Below are positions 1 to 11,788 of a stretch of DNA of 64,000 nucleotides, piece by piece. The translations under genes and the position numbers were made by a program. The number at the start of each line of letters is the position of its first letter. Position 1 is the first letter of the stretch. Origin of the DNA: Bemisia tabaci (Eukaryota > Arthropoda > Insecta > Hemiptera > Aleyrodidae); assembly GCF_918797505.1 (NCBI RefSeq), contig NC_092794.1, positions 31,300,122 through 31,364,121 of the forward strand, in the 5' to 3' direction. The notes under the pieces are model-generated. The model saw nothing but the letters and a program-made list of their open reading frames with translations, did not search any database and was not told where the DNA came from.

Positions 1-1794
1 AATTCAATCATGTCCATGCTTAATTCATTCATGAATTGAAAGTAAGCAATCTACATCCCGAAAATCGACCGATTTGCCGTAAATAATTGCAGAAACTTGA
101 TATACCAGGTTGATGTACCCTCTCATAGAATTTATGAATCAATTTTGTGAGTGCAAATATGTAAAAGTCAATATGTTATAGTCATTTTGGGTTCATTTAT
201 TTTTGATAAAACAATAATATGTAAGTAGTTTCAATCCCGAAAAATTCTGAGGTCAATTATAATTAATTGTAATTTGTATATTTCTTTTTTTCCCTTCATT
301 TTATTTTTTGTATGGAGAAATCGAGGTTTCGTTGATTTCTTCGGATTTCGAATACTGTAACTTCTCTTCTATTTGGCCGATTTTTATGAATGAGGCCTCT
401 TTTAATTCGTGTTTTAACGGAGAGTAAGGAAAAAATTGCTAAATACACGCAAAACAATTTTTTTTTTTTGAAAATTGGATGAATCCTAGCGTGACGGTGA
501 AATGGTTAATTAAGCGTAAGTAATTGGGCGAGAGACTGAGGATCCAGGCCGCTCCTGGCGACCCTCATCAGCTATTGTTCGTCTGGAGGCCGACGCAGTG
601 ATCAGGAGCGTGGGGAAGAGAGGGCTATGTGAATTCCTGTATGAGCCACGTTTAGCAAATGGTCTAATGAGTCTCAAGGCTCATCACAGATTGCGCTTAC
701 GGCTGCCCTGGCTGGCCCTGGCTATCAGAGCAGTGGTACCAAATTTTGGAAAGCATAACAGGGGTGTGGAGATCCGTCAAAGCAACGTTTTGAACAAAAC
801 GGAGGAGTGAAATTCTCATTCCAAGAGTGCCGGACTGCTCAGCGATCCTCGAATCAGTTCGCTTGCTTTTGCTTATATATGCTTATTTTAAATTAGCGCG
901 GAGCATTCTTAGGCTTTTTTTTTAAAAAAAAAAACAAGTAACGTAGACTCTTGGTATTCACTGCACATAAACTAGAAAGCCCCAGAATGAGAAAAAACTT
1001 TAAATCATAATTATTGACGGATAAGTAAACTTTTTACACGCTTTGGAAAATCTCAGAAGTTCGTGGTGGTCATTTTCCGATAAGGAACTAAGGGACTCCG
1101 TTAATGTATCGAGTGGGGGGTCGAAACGATCGCAAAGGCGGTATACTACGTTTACGCGCCAAAAAGTTCGGTGATTTTTACCGAACCCTTTCGTGTATGG
1201 TTGTTCGGTGGCACGAACTTAAGTATTGGGTTTTGTGAACCGAACGGCATTACGGCGTTTGGAACGCACGACCAACGGAGTTCGTTAAGGTTTAACGAAA
1301 CTTTTAAGGTCACGGAAACCGATCATTCTGATATTCGCACCGAACTTTCAGTATATATTCGGAGAAAGTCAGAAACGTTCGGTTGGCGTCTTATTATTGT
1401 ATGTGTTGATACATAGACATATTAAAAGACGCTTTTCTTATCCTTGCTTTGTGGCCTTATCAATTTTAGAAATCCATGTTGATATTTTTTCTGTGAGAAA
1501 ATTTTTCTTTGGACTTTTTTTTATCTATTTTACTTTCTAAACTCATTTGTGCATTGAATAAAATTTCATTTATATCTGCGGCTTAAAGTCAATAGAATGT
1601 TCCTCAATTAAGATGGGACCAGAGAGTAATTATAAAAATTATTAAATAGTATTAAGAGTTTATATTATTGATATGATAAATCATAATGTAATATATATAA
1701 TATAATAAATGATAATATATTATAATGAATTATTAATATTATTCATTGTTCGTTAAATTTTTTTACACAGCACAACAAATTTCGGGTTTTGGTT
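1..1794. other. Anonymous AT-rich DNA with dispersed repeat
   Basis: No convincing gene is seen. Short open frames at 598-810 and 1171-1416 lack recognisable domains. Positions about 325-520 form a dispersed repeat that recurs near 33795-33965. Both copies share a stretch beginning GGATTTCGAA and ending in GGTGAA(A)TGGTTAAT. A further block near 676-700 (GGCTCATCACAGATTGC) recurs near 34093. Positions 1650-1760 are almost pure A/T. Confidence 0.6.
325..520 (+). repeat. Dispersed repeat, copy 1
   Basis: About 190 bp aligning by eye with 33795-33965 in the same orientation. The copies differ by scattered substitutions and A-run length, so this is an old dispersed family. No coding capacity or terminal repeat was recognised. 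Confidence 0.6.
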
Positions 1795-2418
1795 TGTCCT
1801 TCGAACCAAACCAGTTTTTTTCGATTCCTAGGTGCTAAAAAAGTCCGAAAATGGCCATATTAACTTCAGGAAAATTTTCTGGTGCTCAGGGCGCCGCCAT
1901 TTTGAATTTTTAAAAATTGAGAAAACCTACGATCAGTTTTTCGGATATATCCCCTCAACGGTTAATTTTACGAAAAAAAAAAAAAAAAACCCAGCAGAAA
2001 GTACAACAAATTTCCTACCTAAATCACCTTCCTTTTTTTTCTTACCTTATTAATTTTTTAGTCATTAAATTAACGTTTTCGTCACAAATTAGTTTCATAA
2101 AGGCGCATTTTTGCTGATTTTTGGAGAAACTTCGGTTCATATCTCCAGTCACGATTATCTGAAAAAAAAGCTGTTAAGCTCCTAGAAAAATGCGCAAAAT
2201 ATACTTCTAGAAAACGTATATCAAAAGTTTCAAAGCTTGGCTTAATCCTGTGAAACAGCAGTTCATCAGATTCGCCCTTAAAATGTAATTTTTTCGACCA
2301 TTTTCCTTAGAATCAAGAAAAAAACCCTAAAAACGTGACCCGAACTGTGTAAAAAGGTGGCAAAATAGTGCTGAGTCCACACTATTTTGAAAACAAAACC
2401 AAAAAGTTCCAAAATTTT
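1795..2418 (+). repeat. Left arm of outer inverted repeat
   Basis: Matches the reverse complement of 6768-7365. The open frames here and in the partner arm are the same sequence read from each arm, so they are not independent genes. Confidence 0.75.
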
Positions 2419-2710
2419 GAGCTCTAATGAGTTCCAGTACAAAACTTGCCGTCTTGCAGGTGCGCCCGAGGCGTCGGATGAGCGAATGGAGCGGTTGCCC
2501 CAGACGCTGATGAGAGGGGGGTAGGGTGTACCTTATTTTTGAGTTTTGCGATGGTCAACCCCTAAAAAGTTTCTATGTAGTCTCTAAATGAACCCCCTAA
2601 AAGGAAAAAATTTTAAAAAAAATTTTATCCCGTTCCTCAAAGGGCCTTAACCCAAATTAAAAAATGTTGGCAAGCGACATATCAATTCTGAAGGAAAATT
2701 GCACGTTACT

Positions 2711-3284
2711 GCTCTTTGCTCAGAAATTTCGTCCGTTTTGGCGTATCTTGAAGCGTAAGGTCACAAACGGCCCAATGGCGACGTGAGGCTATGGGCCCGC
2801 GGGGCGCGGCGCGGCCGGCTGGCCGCTGAGCGCGCGCGCAGAGCAGGGTTGCGCATCGCCGCATTACACCGGCGTAGAGAAACGGGTGGTGGGGTGGCAG
2901 GGGGATATCCGGTGGAAAAGCATCCACATTTTCTATCCATAATGAAAATGCATTATACTTTTTCAATATAGATGAGGAAATATGAGTCATTCAAGGGAGT
3001 AATGAAAAGGGTGACAAATACATATGTAGTTTGTACGATTAGGAGCGTAAGTGGGGTAAATTTGCCGTAACTGAACAGCCCTGAAAATCTCCGGGAAATT
3101 AAAACTGCTATTGTCAACATACCTGTTCATCATCAAAATAGAAAATTCTCACCCACCGGAAGATACCGGAAACCACTGGTATTTGACTTATTAGAAAGAT
3201 ATGTACGATGTTGTCGAATAGTAAGCCCTTTACGCGATCAAATGCGATTAGTGTAAATTTAATCAGAAAATTTGAAGAAAAATT
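2711..3284. other. GC-rich then anonymous spacer
   Basis: A strongly GC-rich patch at about 2785-2880 (runs of GCGC/GGCC) sits in otherwise AT-rich DNA inside the left half of the inverted-repeat element. It has no counterpart in the right half. No gene recognised. Confidence 0.5.
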
Positions 3285-3315
3285 CGATGAAAGAAAATTG
3301 CCCTAAATTTGAGAA

Positions 3316-3800
3316 GTGCTCCAAGTGTTTTTCTACCAAGTGAAATGTTATTTGCACATGAATGTCAATGGCAGTGCGAGGAAAACCTCTGATCTGGTAA
3401 TTCCAACATGGAATGAAAAATGTAGAATCCCTGTGATACATAGTGTCCATGTTTTTAAAAAGTTTTACATTTATATGAGAAGAGGAGGCGCGTATCAAAA
3501 AATGCTAGCCGTCGATCGCTAGTTCAAGAGAATTTGGAGACTGATTTTACGGCAAAAATCGACGTGTTATTCGACATTGCTTTATACGATACTCTGGATA
3601 TCATGGAAAATGAAGAGGATAAAGCATTTTCGATTCTTCAGGGAAAACCTGAACGAAAATGCCTAATATCTACAGTAAAGGATACTATTCTTTCAGAAGA
3701 GGAGAGGAGAGCAGACGAGAAGAAAGCTCGCGCCCAGGAGAGAGATTCCAGACAGGAAAAATTCAAGCTCGCTTATGAGTCCCGCCAAACGGAAGAAAGT
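3316..3800 (+). pseudogene. TE-type acidic/coiled ORF relic, family unclassified
   Basis: Two successive open stretches are seen. At 3316-3522 a basic segment contains WNEKCRIP and a Lys/Tyr-rich tail. After a stop and frame change, 3530-3800 encodes an acidic, probably helical segment with DVLFDIALYDTLDIMENEED followed by an Arg/Lys/Glu-rich coil (EEERRADEKKARAQERD). The second stretch ends at AAA|GTAAGT, a good splice-donor match. The arrangement resembles uncharacterised TE-linked proteins of invertebrates that I recall only as a pattern (short basic N-part, then an acidic ~100-residue part). The broken frame and position inside a foldback favour a relic, though a two-exon gene cannot be excluded. 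No enzymatic motif is visible. Confidence 0.4.
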
Positions 3801-5077
3801 AAGTTATTTCTTTTTATATGAAATCATTGAAGGTTGGATGTATCAATAAGACTCGACTCAATTACCCTCCTTTTCATTGATGCATTTGACGCGGCATCAA
3901 TTAGAAAGTTTTATTCAAGAGGTTCAATCTGGCTTACCCACTTACATTTTCTAGTACTCAAATCCCGCTTAAAACCTGTAGCACGGTAATGTATCAGAGA
4001 GAATGGCTTTCTGGTAGTTTCGCCAGAGGGCGACACTTCCTAAGTGGTATTGGACGGGGCATCTCTGATTGGTTGCAGTTGCCGAATGATGATGGATCGA
4101 CCAATCAGAGATGGCGTGCCCTGAGCCGCTGGGGAGTCAGTTGTAGATTCGACTCATTGTCAGGTCGAGAAGCCTGGGACTGTTTTCACGATGTGAGTAT
4201 TATCTTTGAAAGGTTGGGGGACGAGTCCCCCAACCATATCTAAATCCTTTTAAATAGTGCGTGTATCTTTCCGGCCGTGCCTCTGTTCGTCCAAAAGATT
4301 CTTTCAGTAGTTTTCCTTTCAGAACTTCATTCTGTATTGTGTGCTGGGCCCCAGAGCCGGGTGGCCTAGTCACAAACCATATTTTTTCGATAAGCTAATA
4401 TTACATGTTTGATTAAAGCAAGAAATTAGGGAGGGTGGTGGGATTGCAGTACCAGAAAATGTATCCTCTTCATTTTCCATGATATCTAAAGCATTGCATA
4501 AAGCAATGTCCCTGGTAAAAATGATAGGTTGATATCAGTTATAATCAGTAGCGGAAATGAACTGATATTAACTGATTTTAACTGATATCGACGGTTACCA
4601 ACTGATACCAGTCGAAAGTCTACAGATATTTGATGAGTAACAGTTGGCACCAATAGAGGTTACACTGATACCAACTGATACCAGTTGAAAGTCTCCAGAT
4701 ATTTGATGAGTGTCAGTTGGTACCAGTAGAGGAAATAACTACTAACCAGTATTTATTAGTTACTGATTTGGAGCTGTCAAAATATTGTTACAGTATTGGC
4801 CGAAAAGGTTGATTTCATATGGAAATCAGGGTTATGACAAGGTCATCAGAACACTGCAGGACACCGACAATATGTATGCGTTACTACTTTGACACTGACA
4901 CGTCTGTACACTCAGCGCACTCTGTCAAGTAGATATGAAAGTTCAGACGATGACCGTCATTTTCATGGTACTACAAATGTATTACATTTGAAACATGAAT
5001 TACACAAGTATACAAGTATTGAATATTATGAACCACCTACTTGATGTCCTGCGACGTTTAGTAGCGTAATATACCCG
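3801..5077. other. Interior of inverted-repeat element, short tandem duplication
   Basis: Two copies of a ~78-bp unit lie at about 4596-4660 and 4672-4740, sharing GATACCAGT(C/T)GAAAGTCT and CAGATATTTGATGAGT. Around 4020-4110 a short inverted motif pairs GGCATCTCTGATTGGT with ACCAATCAGAGATGGC. Otherwise nothing recognised. Confidence 0.5.
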
Positions 5078-5157
5078 GACGCCCTCGGGTGGATTTGAAC
5101 CCGAACCGCGGAATCCCTAGCCCAGTACTCTGCCATTGAGCCACAGGGAGCTGATGG
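5078..5157 (-). tRNA. tRNA-like sequence (SINE head or tRNA pseudogene)
   Basis: On the minus strand there is an A-box-like TGGCTCAATGGCAGAGTA (5130-5147) and a B-box-like GGTTCAAATCC (about 5090-5101), at ordinary tRNA spacing. The anticodon and acceptor stems pair poorly, so I assign no amino acid. Its place within a foldback element suggests a tRNA-derived SINE or a captured pseudogene. No poly(A) tail or second SINE domain is evident. Confidence 0.4.
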
Positions 5158-6124
5158 TGTTTCGGGTTAAAATCACGCCTGTTAAGGCTGTTATAGCATG
5201 CATAGCATCAGTGCGCGGCTCGACTTTCATCATAACTTTGATTAACACCGTGTTTTCCTAGGCTTCTTTTTCTTCCTATATTTTTTTCTCATTTTTTCGT
5301 GTTAATTTCTTTTCGCGTTATTTTTTTTTTTTTTTTACCTCGTCAGCATTGACTCAATACTGTTGTTTGATATATTGAAGGTATCAGTGGTATATTCATG
5401 CTGACGCGGTATACCTTTTAACCGACAATCTTAATATCATACTGCATTAGTGTTGGTGATATCATGTCAACATCCAACAATATGTATCAGTATTGACATA
5501 AGATTCTGTGCTATGTGGGAGCGATCGACGGCTAGCATTTTTCGATACGCGCCTCCACTCCTCATAAAAATTTAAAAATTTAAAAATTTCCCAAATTTAG
5601 GGCAATTTTCTTTCATCGAAGTTTTCTTCTAAAGGGCCCAAAGGGACGTAACGTACAATTTTCCTTTAGAATTGATATGTCGCTTGCCAAAATTTTTGAA
5701 TTTTGGGTTTAGGCCCTTTAGGGCCCTTTGAGACACGAGTTAAAATTTTTTAAACATGTTTTCCTTTTAGGGGGTTCATGTAGAGACTACATAGAAACTT
5801 TTTAGGGATTGACCAACTTGATTTCCGCAAACCTCAAAAATAAGGTACACCCTAGAGGGGGGCGCCGAAAAGTCGAAAGGGAAAAAGGACGGGGGAAACG
5901 AGAAAACGAGAAAGAGAAAAAATTCGCTCTTAAAATTCAAAATTTTCTGGAGAGGCCCCCCTTCCCCGCAACCTTCTCTCGGTGGGGCGGGGGGGGGGGG
6001 GGTAGGGACGCCGACAACATCCTTACCTAAAAGTTTACGCCACGGTCCTGCAGGTGCAGAACGTTTATAAAAAGACCCAAAATTATAGATCTCTTGCCGT
6101 GACCTCAACTTAATATTCTAATGC
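5158..6124. other. Right-half interior of inverted-repeat element
   Basis: Contains mirror segments of the left half (5515-5856) and a G-run near 5990-6003. No gene. Open frames at 5776-6108 and 5809-6030 are antisense to each other over low-complexity purine DNA. Confidence 0.45.
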
Positions 6125-6683
6125 TAATGGACCACTAGACAAGGTACGAATTTCAGCGTTCTGATACATGATTCGTAACTAAAATTTCACGTAGAATACG
6201 ACGCGCACAACGAAAATTACCGAATTCAACTCCTTCCAAAGATATTTAACGATTCTTGATACGTGAATTCAAACCACCCGCTCATGAAAACTCAATTCTC
6301 TACGTGATTCACATCGCGCACTGAATGTTATTATGACAGTCTCTGCTGTATAAAAATCTGGCAACCTCAATCTTGACGCTTTGGCTCAGCTATAGCAAAT
6401 TGCTTACCTATAGTTTGAACAACACATGGTGGAAAATGAACATTGCTCGATTGAGAAGCTTTCTGAAACCGTTGTAGTGAGCAATTTGACTCACGTAGAG
6501 CTTTGAGTTTCTTGAGAGCGGGCAGTTCAAATTCCTCGTAACCAATGTGAAATAAAAACGATAATATCTTCGTTAGGAGTTAGTTTCAGTGATTTTCGTT
6601 GCGCGAATCGTGTTTTACGTGAAATTCTGGTTAAGAAACATGTACCAGATTGCTTAAATTCGTACCTTGTCTAGTGGTCCATT
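6125..6683. mobile_element. Foldback MITE, copy 1
   Basis: Ends are reverse complements: AATGGACCACTAGACAAGGT at the left and its inverse at the right. Most of the ~559 bp is an imperfect palindrome without coding capacity. A second copy of the same family lies at 50548-51102. This copy has no counterpart in the left half of the surrounding inverted repeat, so it inserted after that structure formed. Confidence 0.8.
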
Positions 6684-6767
6684 GCCTGAGCTGAACGTTC
6701 TTCCCCTTCAGTAATGTACTGCCGCACTGGTTACCCATTAGAGGTCAACATTTTTTACTCCAATTGA

Positions 6768-7365
6768 AAATTTTGGAACTTTTTGGTTTTGTTTTCAAAA
6801 TAGTGTGGACTTAGCACTATTTTGCCACCTTTTCACACAGTTCGGGTCACGTTATTAGGGTTTTTTTCTTGATTCTAAGGAAAATGGTCGAAAAAATTAC
6901 ATTTTAAGGGCGGAGCTGATGAACTGCTGTTCTACGTTTTCTAGAAGTAGATTTTGCGCACTTTTCAAGGAGCTTAACAGTTTTTTTTTTTTTTTTCAGA
7001 TAATCGTGACTGGAGATATGAACCGAAGTTTCTCCAAAAATCAGCAAAAATGCGCCTTTATGAAACTAATTTGTGACGAAAACGTTAATTTAACGACCAA
7101 AAAATTAATAAGGTAAGAAAAAAAAGGAGGGTGATTTAGGTAGGAAATTTGTTGTACTTTCTGCTGGTTTTTTTTTGTTTTTTTTTTCGTAAAATTAACC
7201 GTTGAGGAGATATATCCAAAAAACTGATCGTAGGTTTTCTCAATTTTTAAAAATTCAAAATGGCGGCGCCCTGAGCACCAGAAAATTTTCCTGAAGTTAA
7301 TAAGGCCATTTTCGGGCTTCTTTAGCACCTAGGAATCGAAAAAAACTGGTTTGGTTCGAAGGACA
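6768..7365 (-). repeat. Right arm of outer inverted repeat
   Basis: Partner of 1795-2418. Differences are mainly homopolymer lengths and scattered substitutions. Confidence 0.75.
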
Positions 7366-7386
7366 GAACCCATGTTGGCCAGTGTT

Positions 7387-7920
7387 ATTTATTTACCTTA
7401 TTTCGGTTTTGATATTTTCATGTTTAATAACTATTTATCCGTCCATATTTTCTTTTATTTTTTTCACGTGTTATTCGTGCTCTTCTCTCTCAAAAACTTG
7501 ATCTATTTTTCATTATTTTCGTATCCTTCATTGTGAAACTGAATGATGTACAGAATTGCAAGAATATCTTTGCTTCTAATCATTGATCCAGATCTGATTA
7601 CGTTTATTAGTGCTACATTAGCCACCTCCCCCACGCGAGCGTCCGTGGCGGAGTGGCAGCGACTCTCGGGCGATCACCGAAGTTCAGTAACGTCGGGCGT
7701 AGTTAGTACTTCGACGGCTGACCGCTTGGGAACTCGAGCGCAGCGCGGCGTAATACCGGCGAACATTGATTGGCGGGTTCTCAGCGTTATTTCTCTGGTG
7801 TCCGCGATGAAAATTAAGCCTTGGAATGTGCAGCGCGCCTAAAATTAAGCATTTTGGACATTTTTTTACAGTGTTTGATATCATATTGGTAACATGTTGA
7901 TATCATGGTGATGACATGTT
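7387..7920 (+). repeat. Tandem unit, copy 1 (uninterrupted)
   Basis: Aligns to 8243-8671 plus 16090-16188. Shared blocks include TTTAATAACTATTTATC, an open frame starting at 7543 (8400 in copy 2), GTGGCGGAGTGGCAGCGAC, and a tail GTGCAGCGCGCCTAAA followed by GATATCAT motifs. The open frame has no recognised domain and is probably not a gene. The copy is useful as an empty-site paralogue for the element at 8672-16089. Confidence 0.7.
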
Positions 7921-8242
7921 TATATCATGTCCCAAGTAGCAGAGGTTGCAAGAACTTGCAACAAAATCGTTGAATTCTTGCAACTAATAGATTGACGTGT
8001 AGATTGCCTACTCTTTCCCCCGAAGGAGGTATCATTGTTGGAACTTGTTGCAATTAAGTTGGAACATGTTCCAACTTCAATATTGTTCCCGGTCCTTACA
8101 TTTGGCTAAAATTTGAATATCGCTGCCTTCTTCGCAAACTGGTAAGGACGTCACGTGACTGGTCTTTACTTAATATAATAGGTATTATATAATATATTGT
8201 AATAAGTTATTAATAATATTATTAATTTTCCATTAATTTATA

Positions 8243-8671
8243 TTATTTATTTATCTTATTTCGTTTTAATATGTTCATTTTTAATAACTATTTATCAGTC
8301 CATATTTTATTTTATTTTTTTCATGTGTTGTTCGTACTCCTCTCTTTCAAAAACTTGATCTACTTTATATTATTTTCGTATCCTTCTTTGAGAAACTGAA
8401 TGATGTACAAAATTGCAAGAATATCATTGCTTCTAATCATTGAATCAGATCTGGGGACGTTTATTGGTACTAAATTAGCCACCTCCCCCACGCAAGCGAC
8501 CGTGGCGGAGTGGCAGCGACACTCGGGCGATCACCGAAGGCAAGCAACGTCGGGCGTAGTTAGTACTTCGATAAGTGACTGCTTGGGAACTCGAGCGCAG
8601 CGCGGCTTAATTCTGGCGAACATTGATTGTCCGATTCTCTCAGCGGCACTTCTCTGGTGTCCGCGATGAAA
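8243..8671 (+). repeat. Tandem unit, copy 2, left portion
   Basis: Matches 7387-7812 and stops at CCGCGATGAA, exactly where the long inverted repeat of the ISL2EU-like element begins. Its continuation resumes at 16090. Confidence 0.7.
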
Positions 8672-9332
8672 AGAGGGTTATGCAAAACGGCCAAAAAGTG
8701 ACCCCACGGGGATTGTACGAAACTTTGTGGGATGATTGTATAGGTCATTTTGGGCCTACATCTGGCTGCTTTTAGGCTAAAACCGTAGGGAAACAGCGTT
8801 GCCATTTTTTAAAGTCGCAACCTTCAAACATCCATAACTTTCGGAAAAATGCAGTTACAGGGCTCGTATTTATACCAAAAAACGCAAAAAATTACGCTCT
8901 TTCGACCTATGTAGAATAAAATTTTATTTGAGTCCACTGTTGCCAAGTTTTGGCCACTTTTTTAATTTTCATAATTATTAAAAATCACGTTATCGCCTAA
9001 AAATTTGTTTGTAGTTGGTGGGGATTGAATAAAAACCTGTCAGAATTATTGTTCGTTCGATTCCGCATTTATTGATATGTTATACTTTTCTGAGAGGCTT
9101 AGGAAATCCGAGTTACAGCGATTTAAAATTTCGACAACAACCCCGACGCCCGATTTTGACGCTCGTTCCCGCACGTTTCACGACTCCGCGTTGAAGCGCA
9201 TCGCCTGTACCGAGCAAAATACAAAAAGTCAGTTCATGTTTTACGCTCTTTTGAAACTTTCACATGATTTTTAGGAATTCAGGCAGTAGCAAGGTTGCCG
9301 GTTTTCACGGAAAACCACCACCATCACAGAAA
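8672..9332 (+). repeat. Left long TIR of ISL2EU-like element
   Basis: Near-exact reverse complement of 15428-16089. The inner limit is at ATCACAGA (left) / TCTGTGAT (right). The 65-residue open frame at 9077-9274 recurs inverted at 15487-15684 and is only repeat sequence. Confidence 0.85.
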
Positions 9333-9672
9333 CAATGCAGTACTCATTTAATCACGTCCAGCTACAGATATGCACTTAAGCAGCCGTATCATGTAACTGA
9401 TACTATCGATTTATCGAATCGACGGTACTTATTTGTATAGCTTGGCAACGGCAGTGTTGCCCGACAAAATCGAGATATCGAAGTTGAAAGTTGAAATCGC
9501 CCAGCTGGTCTGATAATCAGATTTGGCAAGGGACCTAGGCCGATAGATCTTGATACGCACTCGATGCAGTTTTAACTGATAACACGATAACATCACGGTT
9601 GAAATCAGATGCACCTGTGCACCTTAGTATTACTTCGGATGCGCGGTCGGTAATTCGGAAAAGCGTTGAATC
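9333..9672. promoter_or_regulatory. Upstream region of transposase
   Basis: About 340 bp between the left TIR and the transposase start codon. It should hold the element's promoter, but no TATA box or other defined signal is convincing. The SAT/GAT-rich sequence is unremarkable. Confidence 0.25.
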
Positions 9673-10866
9673 ATGTCTCTTTCCGTGGAAAAGATCAGTG
9701 AAAATTGTCACAAGTGCGGTCGACCTTTAGAGAAAAAACCGCGAAGGGAAAAAGTGTTTTTTCCGATAACTCGTGGTTTTGTTTTAAGTGTTATAAGTCC
9801 GATCAGAAAAGATCAAAAAGTGTACCATCAGATCAAGATTCGTCTAAAATATCGCTTCCTATCAAGTGTACTATTAAAAAGGCGAAGTATTGTATTTTCG
9901 GGTGTTCAAATTCTTGCGGCCTCGTTCGAATCCCGCGTGATTTACGGTTTGATAGGTACGTTAATTAAAAATCGCATTATTATACCGGAAACCAGCAAAT
10001 GTTGTAGATGCCATGTCGAAAATGGTCAATTTATCGCGCCGAGTTTGAATCTCCTTTTAAATGGAAACTGTACAAAAGACGCTTCTCTTACACCCGACGA
10101 GTGGGTTCAATTAATTGACAATCTTCGTGAGGCTGTGACCGCGAGTGCTCAACGAAATGAGGACTGTGATGAGTGTTTTTTCGATGAAACGGATAAAATT
10201 GAGACTTGGACAGGGTTAAAAAGGTCAGAATTCAACGAACTGGCAACTTTTGTGAATATTGATAATCCCAAGAAAAGCACCTTACTTTTGGGTGTATATT
10301 TAATGCACATGTACACAGCACTTTCTGAAACTAGAATTGCTGCATTGATAGGAGTCCATCAAAGTACCGTGAGTCGATACATTTCGCTAACTCGAGATTA
10401 TTCAAATCAATCTTTTGTTCTCAGATCTCTGGACAACATAACTCGTGAAACGGTGAAAGACCAAACGTCCGACATTTCCCGGGCTTTACATAACTTCGAC
10501 CGAGGAAACGATAAAGTTTTGACAATATGGGATGGGACTTACATTTATTTGAACAAGTCTACCAACTTTCAATTTCAAAAAGTGACTTATAGCGGTTACA
10601 AAAAAACAAACTACGTGAAACCAATGTTGGTAGTTTCCAGTCATGGATTTATAGTCAACGTTTTAGGACCCGACCGATTTTGGGCAGGCAGTGCGTCTGA
10701 TGCAGATATCATGAAATGTTGCATGAGCACTCCTTGGTTTGAAACATTTTTCAAGCGTGGAGATATTTTTGTGTTAGATCGAGGGTGTCAGCGGTGTGAG
10801 GAAGATCTTCAAACACGCGGCTTCGACGTGTCTATCCCCACATCCAAACCGGGCCAACAACAGCTC
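9673..10866 (+). pseudogene. Harbinger/ISL2EU-type DDE transposase, N-terminal and central part
   Basis: The plus-strand frame from ATG 9673 begins with a Cys pair (CHKCGRPL). A second Cys pair (FCFKC) and CSNSCGLVRIPRDLRF lie in the +2 frame (9705-9968). The main frame then resumes with the CCRCH region, so two compensating frameshifts are likely in the N-terminal zinc-binding part. A helix-turn-helix-like stretch (IGVHQSTVSRYI, about residues 233-244) follows. The catalytic core has WDGTYIY (Asp287), an YSGYKKTNYVKPM block and SASDADI (Asp343/345), as in DDE_Tnp_4 proteins. The frame is cut after residue 398 by an inserted element starting at 10867; the last Ser and stop belong to that insert. 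The third acidic residue is found at 14262 onward. Confidence 0.8.
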
Positions 10867-11093
10867 CCCAGTTAGCAGCCTAATATTCTAAGAACGTTCT
10901 GATAATATTTCGAGGCAAATTCAAGATATTCTGACAATGTTGCGAGAATATTCCGGAATATTCTCAAAACATTCTCAGAACATTTTCGAAAGACAAAACG
11001 AAATCCCCAGAATATTCTAGGGATATTTGCAAATCCCCAAAATATTGTGTGGACATTCTAGGGATATTTGAAAAGTCCACAGCATATTGTCAG

Positions 11094-11738
11094 AATTACC
11101 GCAAGCTATCCAATTAGGGATATCGGGTTCGACGCACCCGCGGAGCTGAGTCATGTGTAGGCTGCCCCCTTCTGGGGCCGCATAAGATCGGGTGCCTCGA
11201 GGGCTGAGCGAGACGTATAGCTGGTCTGCCCTCCCTGCCCTCCAGTTCTCGGCTCCAGAGCCCTGCCGTGGGGTTGTCGCAGGGTTTGGCGCAAGCTGGG
11301 CCTAGGCTCTCCTCCTACGCCCTTGACTCCGGGTACAATGATGGCTTCGGCAGATCGGTCCCGGGGGATGGGGGGACCCTCCCTTTAAGTGGGGGGGGGC
11401 CTGAGGGGCGCCGGCTAAACCGGGGCCGGGGTCGGGGACTGCTGTTCGAAGAGTGCCTTAGGGACGTCCGACGGGAGGATAGAGCGTCCGATGGGCCACA
11501 CTTGCACGGGGTGTGGCCTGGAGGGGTCGTTTAGTGGGTACGGAACACAGCGGCGTGCTTCACCCCCACATAACCGGGTCTTCCCATCTCACAGCGGTCG
11601 GGTCGGTTAGGGGTCGCTTCGGCGGCTCTTCACCAGCTGATGGTCGTTGCCGTCCCGGTATTCGGTGGGCCCTTTTTATGAGGGGCGTCTTGGCGACCCT
11701 CATGATGGGGGCACTGTAGCGGATTTTTCCCCTCATCA

Positions 11739-11785
<47 letters not shown>
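11094..11785 (+). mobile_element. LINE 3' end or SINE with poly(A) tail
   Basis: A sharply GC-rich ~650-bp block ends in CCCCTCATCAC followed by a ~46-base A run (11740-11785). ATTGTCAG occurs just before the block (11086-11093) and just after the tail (11786-11793), a plausible 8-bp target duplication. The sequence style (GC-rich, CGG/GGGG-rich 3' UTR) resembles R1-clade LINE ends, but no RT domain is present, so the class is inferred. It lies inside the 3.4-kb insert and is the innermost layer of a four-level nest. Confidence 0.6.

Positions 11786-11788
<3 letters not shown>

Larger units (their letters stand above)
1795..7365. mobile_element. Large nested inverted-repeat element
   Basis: Outer arms 1795-2418 and 6768-7365 are reverse complements with scattered differences; both ends read TGTCCTTCGAACC. 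Inside them a second pair (2515-2710 and 5645-5856) and a third (about 3285-3530 and 5515-5640) are also reverse complements and stay in mirror order. This fits one long foldback that later gained insertions and deletions on one side. The right half carries an extra foldback at 6125-6683. No transposase was recognised. The target duplication is unclear because the flanks (GGTT / AACC) could belong to the repeat itself. Confidence 0.65.

Noticed and set aside
2785..2880. CpG island or gene promoter
   Set aside because: GC-rich patch is under 100 bp, within a TE, with no gene downstream.
5078..5157. Functional tRNA gene
   Set aside because: A and B boxes are present but anticodon and acceptor stems do not pair adequately.
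7543..8669. Two related frames (99 and 89 residues) starting MMY(R/K)IARISLLLII
   Set aside because: Part of a non-coding tandem duplication; conservation reflects the duplicated DNA, and no codon-level constraint is evident.
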